Below are positions 7,086-14,278 of a DNA stretch of 35,873 bases, one piece after another (within the stretch, counting starts at the first letter, position 1; the number at the start of each line of letters is the position of its first letter). This DNA is from DASZMJ01 sp035551935 (lineage in GTDB: Bacteria; Planctomycetota; Planctomycetia; Isosphaerales; Isosphaeraceae). Made by a program: the position numbers and the translations under genes. The notes beneath the pieces are model-generated. The model was not told where the DNA came from and did no database searches. It worked only from the letters and a program-made list of their open reading frames with translations. Location of the stretch: NCBI GenBank assembly GCA_035551935.1, contig DASZMJ010000513.1, positions 1 through 35,873 on the forward strand, read 5' to 3'.

Positions 7086-8309
7086 TCAAGGCCGGGCCGA
7101 CTCGGCCATGATGCGGATGAGCTGCGCGCCGAAGGCGAGGCGGTCGTCGGGGGTGGGGGGGCGGCGGGTGCGGGGGTCGCGGGCGATGCGCCGCTCCATG
7201 AGGAGGACGAGGACGCCGGCCTCGGGGTTGAGGGAATTGGCGGTGCCGTCCTTCGGGGCGCCGACGACGGGGCCGTAGCTGGGGTGGAAGCCGGCCTCCT
7301 GGGTGAGGCGGCGGTCGAGGCGGGCGACGACGACGCGGGAAGCGGCGTCGCCGGCGGAGGTCTGGAGGTATTCGCCGGTCTCGGTGTTGTGGAGGTTGAC
7401 CATCAAGGCGATCGGCCCGACCGTGGCGAGGTGGTGGTGGATGGCCTTCTTGACGTACCAGATCTCCGGCATCCGGGCGAGGAAGCGCTTCTGACGGAGG
7501 TCGACCTCGTCCCAGTGGCGGTTGACGTCGAAGCCGTTGGCGTTGAACCGGACCTGGCCGTTGGCGCAGCCGTCGGGGTCGACCATCGGGGTGAACTTGA
7601 AGACCGCCCGACGCCGCAAGGCGCGGGCGGCGGGGTCGTCGGAAATCACAAACCGCAAGGCCCCCTCCATCACGAACGAGGTCCCCGACTCCCAGGCGTG
7701 CTGGCGAGCCTGGAGCCAGACCGTGACCTTGTCGCGGTCGGGGACATCGGCGTCGGTCACGGTGATCAGGTGCAGGTCGCGCCCCTGCACGGTCTTGCCG
7801 ATGACCTCGACCCGGGCGTCGTCGCAATGATCGACCTCCTCCAGCAACCGGGCCAGCCGCCGGGTCGTGTACGGCGGCTGGTGGGCGATCCAGACCGAGT
7901 CGGCCTCGGCGCGGAGGCGGATCGTCGCCTCCTTGGCGCGATCGTCCCACGACACCGAGGGGACCTCACGCCAGTGCTCGCCGTCGTTGCTGAACACCGG
8001 GACGATCTCCGGCCCCATCGGGCAGGCCCCCGGCTTCCCGTCGTACTCGCCGACGAAGTCGGTCATCGTCAGCGTGAGGTCTCGGTCGCGGACGCCGTCC
8101 ATCCGGAAGAAATACCAGCTCGCCTGCCGGTTCCTCCCGCGCTCGTCCTGCTGCCCCTTCACGTGACAGCGGAAGGAGGATTCGCCGAGCACCTCGACCG
8201 TCCCCAGCGACGCGCCCTCGAAGTTCGTGTTGAACCGGACGGGTTCCGATGCCATCGCGAGGGCCACGCCGAGGCAAGGTATTATCCTCATAAGAACAGA
8301 TATCGGCAT
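7086..8309 (-). CDS. Secreted M14-family zinc carboxypeptidase-like protein
   Basis: 407 residues from ATG 8309, placed by a perfect AGGAGGT 4 bases upstream. A signal peptide (MRIIPCLGVALAMASEP) shows export. Residues of about 25-150 form a beta-rich N-terminal domain of the kind found before cytosolic-carboxypeptidase-like M14 enzymes. The M14 metal site is visible: His204 and Glu207 in RQHAWESG, and His307 in VNLHNTET. NANGFDVNRHWDE supplies the usual Asn-Arg substrate-binding pair, and Glu372 in LLMERR is a candidate general base. It should hydrolyse C-terminal residues from peptides or peptidoglycan-derived peptides in the envelope, though the substrate is not predictable. It diverges from the FAD oxidoreductase gene at 8580. 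Confidence 0.88.
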   Translation of the reverse strand: MPISVLMRIIPCLGVALAMASEPVRFNTNFEGASLGTVEVLGESSFRCHVKGQQDERGRNRQASWYFFRMDGVRDRDLTLTMTDFVGEYDGKPGACPMGPEIVPVFSNDGEHWREVPSVSWDDRAKEATIRLRAEADSVWIAHQPPYTTRRLARLLEEVDHCDDARVEVIGKTVQGRDLHLITVTDADVPDRDKVTVWLQARQHAWESGTSFVMEGALRFVISDDPAARALRRRAVFKFTPMVDPDGCANGQVRFNANGFDVNRHWDEVDLRQKRFLARMPEIWYVKKAIHHHLATVGPIALMVNLHNTETGEYLQTSAGDAASRVVVARLDRRLTQEAGFHPSYGPVVGAPKDGTANSLNPEAGVLVLLMERRIARDPRTRRPPTPDDRLAFGAQLIRIMAESARP

Positions 8310-8355
8310 GGATACCTCCTGGTTCAAGGCCCGGCCGCCGGACGTCGCCCCCATA

Positions 8356-8378
8356 CTAACCCGAAGCGCCAGCGAGGG
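8356..8378. repeat. LTRSASEG-type planctomycete interspersed repeat
   Basis: CTAACCCGAAGCGCCAGCGA begins a short motif known to me from planctomycete genomes as a dispersed intergenic repeat. It is often mis-translated as LTRSASEG on one strand or NPKRQRG on the other. It lies in the 270-base divergent region between the M14 peptidase and FAD oxidoreductase genes, whose remaining sequence shows no credible gene. Confidence 0.5.
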
Positions 8379-8579
8379 CCTTCCATTTCCCCCGATCTGG
8401 GACACGAGGGGGACAGGCACCTCGAAGACTCGGAGCCAGTCCCCTCCCGTGATCGGACCCCCAGGGAAGAGGCCGCGGCCGGGACCCGAGGGTCGTCCAT
8501 CTGGATCCCGGCGCTGTTAAGATCGGCCCCGCCGCGACGGGTTGAGGGCCAGGAATGGCATGGGAAGGGGATAGCCGCG

Positions 8580-10019
8580 ATGAGCGTTGAGAAATGGGAT
8601 GCGATCGTCGTCGGCTCCGGGCCGAACGGCCTGGCGGCGGCGATCACGATGGCGAGGGAGAACCTGCGGGTCCTGGTCGTCGAGGCGAGGGGGACCGTCG
8701 GCGGCGGGATGAGGTCGATGGAGTTGACCTTGCCGGGATTCGTCCACGACGTCTGCTCGGCGGTGCATCCGCTGGCGGTGGCGTCGCCGTTCCTGAAGTC
8801 GGTGCCGCTGGCGGAGCATGGGTTGGAGTTGATCCATCCGACCGTGCCGCTGGCCCACCCGCTCGACGGCCGACCGCCGGCCATCCTGGAACGGTCGGTC
8901 GACCGGACGGCGGCGGGCCTCGGCGACGAGGCCGACGCACACGCCTATCGGCGCCTCTTCGGGCCGTTGACGGAGGACGCCGAGAAACTGTACTCCGACC
9001 TGCTCGGCCCGCTCCGGCCGCCGAGGCACCCGGTCGCGGCCTTGCGATTCGGGCGGGTCGCGCTGCGGTCGGCGCGGGGGTTGGCCGAGTCGAGGTTCCG
9101 GGGCGAACAGGCCAGGGCGCTGATGGCCGGGATCGGCGCGCATGCGATCCTGCCCCTGGAATGGAGGCCGACGGCCGCGTTCGCGCTGATGCTCGGGATC
9201 GCCGGCCACGCCGTCGGCTGGCCGGTGGCGAAGGGGGGCTCGCGGGCGATCGCCGAGGCGTTGGCGTCGTACCTGCGATCGCTGGGGGGGACGATCGAGA
9301 CGTCTCGACCCATCACGACCCTCGACGACTTGCCGCCCAGCCGGGCCTACGTGCTCGACGTGACCCCGCGGCAGGTCGTCGCGATGGCGGGGGACCGATT
9401 GCCATCGGGCTATCTTCGGCAACTGTCGCGCTATCGCTACGGGCCGGGGGCGTACAAGCTCGACTGGGCGCTCGACGGGCCGATCCCGTGGCGGGACGAG
9501 GCGTGTCGGGGGGCGGGGACGGTCCACCTCGGCGGGACGTTGGCCGAGGTCGCCGCGTCCGAGGCCGCCGTCTGGCGCGGCGAGCACCCCGAGCGGCCGT
9601 TCGTCTTGCTGTCGCAACCCAGCCTCTTCGACCCCACCCGCGCCCCGGCCGGCAAGCACACCGCGTGGGGCTATTGCCACGTCCCGAATGGCTCGACCGT
9701 GGACATGACCGACCGGATCGAGGCCCAGGTCGAGCGGTTCGCCCCCGGGTTCCGCGACCGCATCCTCGCCCGATCGGTGATGAACCCCGCCGCCCTGGAG
9801 CGCTACAACCCCAACGACATCGGCGGCGACATCAACGGCGGCGTCCAGGACTTCCGCCAGTTCTTCGCCCGCCCCGTCGCCCGGCTGAATCCGTACGCGA
9901 CGCCGAATCGCTCCATCTCCATCTGTTCCTCCTCGACCCCTCCCGGCGGCGGCGTCCACGGCATGTGCGGTTACCACGCGGCGCGGGCGGCCCTGCGAAA
10001 AGTGCTGAGTGCTGAGTGA
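8580..10019 (+). CDS. CrtI/PYROXD2-like FAD-dependent oxidoreductase
   Basis: 479 residues from ATG 8580, preceded by GGGAAGGGG. The frame is open far upstream, but that part is a shadow of the minus-strand peptidase. The N-terminus has a Rossmann dinucleotide site (IVVGSGPNGLAAAI, glycines 12, 14 and 17), an acidic strand end VLVVEAR, and GTVGGGMRSMELTLPGF, all typical of phytoene-desaturase-like amine-oxidase-fold flavoproteins. The C-terminal FAD motif is SSTPPGGGVHGMCGYHAARAA. This family includes carotenoid desaturases and isomerases and the PYROXD2 group. No carotenoid genes are nearby, so a generic oxidoreductase call is safer. The final codons (KVLSAE) and TGA arise from a CTGAGTG tandem repeat, so the C-terminus may have been reshaped by repeat insertion. 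Confidence 0.87.
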   Translation: MSVEKWDAIVVGSGPNGLAAAITMARENLRVLVVEARGTVGGGMRSMELTLPGFVHDVCSAVHPLAVASPFLKSVPLAEHGLELIHPTVPLAHPLDGRPPAILERSVDRTAAGLGDEADAHAYRRLFGPLTEDAEKLYSDLLGPLRPPRHPVAALRFGRVALRSARGLAESRFRGEQARALMAGIGAHAILPLEWRPTAAFALMLGIAGHAVGWPVAKGGSRAIAEALASYLRSLGGTIETSRPITTLDDLPPSRAYVLDVTPRQVVAMAGDRLPSGYLRQLSRYRYGPGAYKLDWALDGPIPWRDEACRGAGTVHLGGTLAEVAASEAAVWRGEHPERPFVLLSQPSLFDPTRAPAGKHTAWGYCHVPNGSTVDMTDRIEAQVERFAPGFRDRILARSVMNPAALERYNPNDIGGDINGGVQDFRQFFARPVARLNPYATPNRSISICSSSTPPGGGVHGMCGYHAARAALRKVLSAE

Positions 10020-10030
10020 CGAGTGCAGAG
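10003..10030. repeat. GTGCTGAGTG short tandem-type repeat
   Basis: AGTGCTGAGTGCTGAGTGAC, then GAGTGCAGAG, is a run of near 7-base units overlapping the stop of the FAD oxidoreductase gene. A related reverse-orientation run is seen nearby at 10144-10160 (CTCCGCACTCGTCCC). Such 'LSTQHSAL' elements are familiar in planctomycete intergenic DNA. Confidence 0.4.
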
Positions 10031-10035
10031 TGGGG

Positions 10036-10143
10036 CTCCTCGTAGGGCAGGGCTCGCCCTGCCTCTTCCGCCTCCTCGTAGGGCAGGGCTCGCCCTGCCT
10101 CTTCCGCCCCGTGGTCGAAGAGGCAGGGCGAGCCCTGCCCTAC
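10036..10143. repeat. Family B palindromic repeat: perfect 36-bp tandem plus inverted copy
   Basis: Positions 10036-10071 and 10072-10107 are identical 36-base units in tandem. Each contains GGCAGGGC-TC-GCCCTGCC, itself a perfect hairpin. A third copy at 10117-10143 is in inverse orientation, so the whole segment could fold into a large branched hairpin. Related copies occur at 32198-32270. It is intergenic between the FAD oxidoreductase and patatin genes and may terminate the former. The remainder to 10296 shows no gene. Confidence 0.8.
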
Positions 10144-10296
10144 TCCGCACTCGTCCCTCCGCACTTTTCTCGCGACCGTTGCGATCGCGCGGCCCTCGTG
10201 CGACATTCGACGCCGATTTAGGCATGAATCGGTCGGGGGCGGCCCCGCGACAGGGCGGCGGGGCGATCGCGAGAAGAAAAAGGCCGAGGCCGGGGG

Positions 10297-13200
10297 ATGC
10301 GAGCCATGGCGACGTTCGCGGAGGTCCTCAAGGATGAGCTCGAATTGATCCGGGTCCGGCGCAGGGAGGTGTACGGGCTCGACGGCCAGGAGCCGCCGAT
10401 CGCGGTGGACCCGGGCGCCGACACGGACCGGCAGGTCACCGACGTGCGGGTGCAGGCGCTCGACGAGCACCTGATCGGGGTGTCGTTCTCCGGCGGCGGC
10501 ATCCGGAGCGGGACGTTCGCGGTGGGGTTCTTGCAGGGGCTCTCGCGGCTGGGCCTGCTGCGGCGGATCGACTACCTCTCGACGGTCTCCGGCGGCGGCT
10601 ACGCCGGGTCGTGGCTGGCGGCCTGGCTGGCGCGCGAAGGCGAGGTCCGCAACGTCGAGCGGCAACTCGACCCCAGCCGGGTCGACCAGCGGCGGGCCGA
10701 TCGGGCCTTCCTCGGCGTCGGGCGGGTCGTCGACGAGGAGCCCGAGCCGCTCCACCACCTGCGGTCGTACAGCAGCTACCTCACGCCCCGCGCCGGCCTG
10801 TCGACCGTCGACACCTGGACGGTCATCGCCATCTGGCTCCGGAACGTGACGATCAACCTCCTGATGCTCGTCCCCATGGCCGTGACGGCGGTCCTGGTGG
10901 CGCGGATCGTGATCTACCTGTACGGCTACGTCAGCCCGGCGGCGATCGACGGCGACCCGCTGGCTCAGGGCCTCGGCTACGCCTGCCTGGCGGCGGGGCT
11001 GACGTGCTTCCTGATCGCGTTCCTGACGTGGGCGGTCTCGCTCGGCGAGTTCCGGACGCGCGACCCTTCGCAACGGATCGGGCAGATCGCGCAGCGGGTC
11101 AAGAACCAGGTGCTCTGGCCGCTGCTCGCGGCGACGGTGTTGCTGACGGTGCCGATCCGGGCGGTGTCGTGGTGGGCCGGCTCGTGGTGGGCCGGCGACG
11201 GCGGCCCGAAGGCGGGCGCGGGCTGGGTCGGCGACGTCGTGGGCGCGCACCCCGGCCTCGCCGACTGGCCGAACATGGCGCTCAACGGCGCCGTCTTCGG
11301 CGTGGCCATGATGCTCGCCGCGATCGTCGTGAACCTCCGCAACCGGAGCCTCTTCATCGCCCGCGGGAGCTGGTTCCAGTTCCCGTTCGCGGCGCTCCTG
11401 GCGGCCGTGACGGGGGGCGTCCTCTTCGCGCTGCTGGAGGCCCTGATCCGATACCTGAACGACGTCGGCCGGCCCGACCTGGCCACGACGTTCGTGCCGC
11501 CGCTGAACCTGATGATCATCGTCGTCGGGACGACCGTCGAGGTCGGCCTGCTCGGCCGACTGATCACCGAGGCCGAGCGCGAGTGGTGGGCGCGGCTGGC
11601 GGCGATGCTGCTGGTGGCCTCGATCTGCTGGGTGGCGACGATGGCGTCGATCCTCTACCTGCCGGCGCTCTTCCTGGCGGCCGGGCCGGCGGCGCGGGCG
11701 GCGATCGCGTCGGGCTGGCTGGCGGCGACGGCCACCGGCGTCCTGTCGGCGAAGACCGCCCCCCGGGGCCCGGGCGCGACGAAGGGCCTGTCGCTGGCGA
11801 CGATCGCCGAGCTGGCGCCGCCGATCTTCCTGGCCGGCCTGCTCGGGATCGTCGCGCTGGTGGTGGCCTACGTCGTCAATCAGCCGGCGATGGCACAGCC
11901 GCGGCCGGGCGACGACTGGACGGCCGTCGCCCGCTACATCGACGGCCTCGACGGCACGTCGGTCTGGACGCTCCTGGCCGCGCTGGCGGGCACGCTGGTC
12001 ATGCTCGCGATCGCCTCGCGGCTGATCGACGTCAACCTGTTCTCGTTGCACGCGATGTACGCCAACCGCCTGATCCGCTGCTACCTCGGCGCCTCGCGGC
12101 CGCGGCGGCGATGGTCGCGGCGTTGGGGGGGCCGGCACGACCCCCGCGCCAACGGCGGCGCCCCGGCGTTGGAGTTCCGCTCGCCCCTGCCGGAGCCCCT
12201 GCCGCCGCTGCGGAACGCCAACCCCGTGACCGGCTTCGACCCGCAGGACGACCTGCCGCTGCGGAGCCTCCGGATCGCCCCGGCCGACGGCGGGCGGGCG
12301 TACCAGGGGCCGCACCTCCTGGTCAACACCACCTTGAACCTCGTCGGCGGCTCCGAGCTCGCCTGGCGTGACCGCAAGGGGGAGTCGTTCGTCCTCTCGC
12401 CGCTCTACTGCGGCGCCCGGGGGGTCGGCTACGCCGCGGCGGGCGACGATCCTGAGTCGCTCGACAACCTCACGCTCGGTCGCGCCATGACGATCTCGGG
12501 CGCGGCGGTCGACCCGAACATGCGGTTCTACCAGTCGTGGTCCTTGACCGCCTTCCTGACGATCTTCAACGCCCGGCTCGGCTACTGGCTCCAGAACCCC
12601 CGCGCCGACGGCTGGAAGGCCGAGAGCCCGAAGTACGGCTACCTGCTCGTCAAGGAGCTCTTCGGCTCGACCGACGGCAAGGGGGACTTCGTCCACCTCT
12701 CCGACGGCGGCCACTTCGAGAACCTGGGCGTCTACGAGCTGATCCGCCGCCGCTGCCGCTACATCGTCGTGCTCGACGCCGGCGAGGACCCCGACGCCGC
12801 CGACGACAACCTCTCGGACCTCGTCCGGCTCTGCCGGATCGACTTCGGCGTCCGGATCGAGCTCGACACGACCCCGCTGGTCGCCGAGGGGCCCGACCGC
12901 CTCAGCCGGGCCCACGCCGTCGCCGGCCGCGTCCGGTACGACGACGTCGACAACGGCCAGCTCCCCGGCATCCTCCTGTACGTCAAGATCTCGATGACCG
13001 GCGACGAACAATCCGACGTCCGCAAGTACGCCAAGAAGGACCCCCTGTTCCCGCACCAGCCGACCGACCTCCGCCAGTCGTTCGACGAGGAGCAGTTCGA
13101 GTGCTACCGCGCCCTCGGCGACCACATCGCGCACGACGTCTTCAAGGACGCCGTCGACCGGGTCCGCGACCGGGGCTTCTGGACCAACCCGGGCGACCGC

Positions 13201-14259
13201 GCCGGCTACATCGAGGGCAACCAGCGCCTCTTCTCGGCCCTCCGCAGCCGCTGGAGCATGGCGCCGACCGGGCACATCGAGCGCTACCTGGCCGCCTCCC
13301 GCGAGTGGGGCCGGCTCCAGCACCAGATCCGGACCGAGCCGGCGCTGGCCGAGCTGACCCAGGATCTCTACCCCGAGCTGCCCCCCGACGGCCACGGCCA
13401 CGGCCACGGCCATCACCATGGCAACGGTGTCGTCCCGGTCATCACCGAGGCCGAACGCCGACGGGCGGAGCTGCTGGCCGTCGGCCAGATGCTCCAGGTC
13501 GTCGAGGACGCCTGGATCAGCCTGGGGCTCAAGTCGCGGTACGACCTGCCGATGGACCGCGGCTGGCTGAACGTCTTCCGACGCTGGACGAGCACCGCGA
13601 CGTTCCGACGGCTCTGGCCGACGTTGCGGTCGGAGTGCAGCCCCGACTTCGTCCACTTCTGCGAGGACGAGCTGCATATGACCGCCGCCGAGCCCGACAT
13701 CCACCGCGTCGGCGCCGGCTTCGCCGCGGAGACGGGCTTCGAGGCGCAGGCCGTGGCGGTCCTCGCCGAGGAATACGGCATCGAGTGGCCGGCCGAGGCC
13801 CGCGACGGCCGCGGCATCCGCGACTGGCTCGACCGGTCCGCGGCCCTGGCCGCCGACGGCCGGCTGCCGGCCTGGCTGATCGTGCAGGCCCCCTCGGGCC
13901 CCGAGTCGGCCGACAGCTCGCCCGACCGGTTCGCCTGCGGGATCGTCGTCGCGGCGCCGTCGCCGGACGTCGAGGGGGTGGTCGACCTGCTCGTCTGGGT
14001 CCGCCGCCCGCACCGCTCGGTCGGGCTCGGCTCGCGTTGCTTCCGCCCGGCGCTGGACGTCCTCCGCGCCGAGCTGGCGGCGGCCCACGGCGGCCACGCG
14101 CCGCGGTTCCGCGTCCGCTACCCCAAGTCGGGCCGCGGGGCCGACACTGACATCGAGCTCGGGATGTGGAAGGGTTTCTTCTCGCTCTACGATTTCCGAC
14201 CGCTCGTCCAGGCCGACGCCGCGACGTCGCGGGAGACGATCCTCGAACTCCGGCCGTGA
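10297..14259 (+). CDS. Giant patatin-like phospholipase split by a membrane domain
   Basis: 1320 residues from ATG 10297 (ATG 10306 is the alternative), preceded by GAGGCCGGGGG. The patatin oxyanion motif SFSGGGIRSG has glycines 66-68 and Arg70. The nucleophile is Ser98 in YLSTVSGGGYAGSW, where Thr replaces the usual Gly two residues before Ser. The dyad Asp803 appears only much later, in HLSDGGHFENLGVYELI. Between them, from about 180 to 585, lie roughly nine to eleven hydrophobic spans (for example LMLVPMAVTAVLVARIVIYL and PIFLAGLLGIVALVVAYVV), so a polytopic membrane region splits the hydrolase fold. A His-rich linker GHGHGHGHHHGNG lies near 1033. Residues of about 1210-1260 contain RSVGLGSR, which resembles the acetyl-CoA loop of GNAT enzymes. 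Predicted to act on membrane lipids. The next gene is 19 bases downstream. Confidence 0.88.
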   Translation: MRAMATFAEVLKDELELIRVRRREVYGLDGQEPPIAVDPGADTDRQVTDVRVQALDEHLIGVSFSGGGIRSGTFAVGFLQGLSRLGLLRRIDYLSTVSGGGYAGSWLAAWLAREGEVRNVERQLDPSRVDQRRADRAFLGVGRVVDEEPEPLHHLRSYSSYLTPRAGLSTVDTWTVIAIWLRNVTINLLMLVPMAVTAVLVARIVIYLYGYVSPAAIDGDPLAQGLGYACLAAGLTCFLIAFLTWAVSLGEFRTRDPSQRIGQIAQRVKNQVLWPLLAATVLLTVPIRAVSWWAGSWWAGDGGPKAGAGWVGDVVGAHPGLADWPNMALNGAVFGVAMMLAAIVVNLRNRSLFIARGSWFQFPFAALLAAVTGGVLFALLEALIRYLNDVGRPDLATTFVPPLNLMIIVVGTTVEVGLLGRLITEAEREWWARLAAMLLVASICWVATMASILYLPALFLAAGPAARAAIASGWLAATATGVLSAKTAPRGPGATKGLSLATIAELAPPIFLAGLLGIVALVVAYVVNQPAMAQPRPGDDWTAVARYIDGLDGTSVWTLLAALAGTLVMLAIASRLIDVNLFSLHAMYANRLIRCYLGASRPRRRWSRRWGGRHDPRANGGAPALEFRSPLPEPLPPLRNANPVTGFDPQDDLPLRSLRIAPADGGRAYQGPHLLVNTTLNLVGGSELAWRDRKGESFVLSPLYCGARGVGYAAAGDDPESLDNLTLGRAMTISGAAVDPNMRFYQSWSLTAFLTIFNARLGYWLQNPRADGWKAESPKYGYLLVKELFGSTDGKGDFVHLSDGGHFENLGVYELIRRRCRYIVVLDAGEDPDAADDNLSDLVRLCRIDFGVRIELDTTPLVAEGPDRLSRAHAVAGRVRYDDVDNGQLPGILLYVKISMTGDEQSDVRKYAKKDPLFPHQPTDLRQSFDEEQFECYRALGDHIAHDVFKDAVDRVRDRGFWTNPGDRAGYIEGNQRLFSALRSRWSMAPTGHIERYLAASREWGRLQHQIRTEPALAELTQDLYPELPPDGHGHGHGHHHGNGVVPVITEAERRRAELLAVGQMLQVVEDAWISLGLKSRYDLPMDRGWLNVFRRWTSTATFRRLWPTLRSECSPDFVHFCEDELHMTAAEPDIHRVGAGFAAETGFEAQAVAVLAEEYGIEWPAEARDGRGIRDWLDRSAALAADGRLPAWLIVQAPSGPESADSSPDRFACGIVVAAPSPDVEGVVDLLVWVRRPHRSVGLGSRCFRPALDVLRAELAAAHGGHAPRFRVRYPKSGRGADTDIELGMWKGFFSLYDFRPLVQADAATSRETILELRP

Positions 14260-14278
14260 AGCCGAACGGGGGAAACGC

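Noticed and set aside
13390..13430. GGCCAC repeats as a metal-regulated or structural DNA element
   Set aside because: They encode the His-rich linker GHGHGHGHHH inside the patatin frame; no separate DNA element is needed to explain them.
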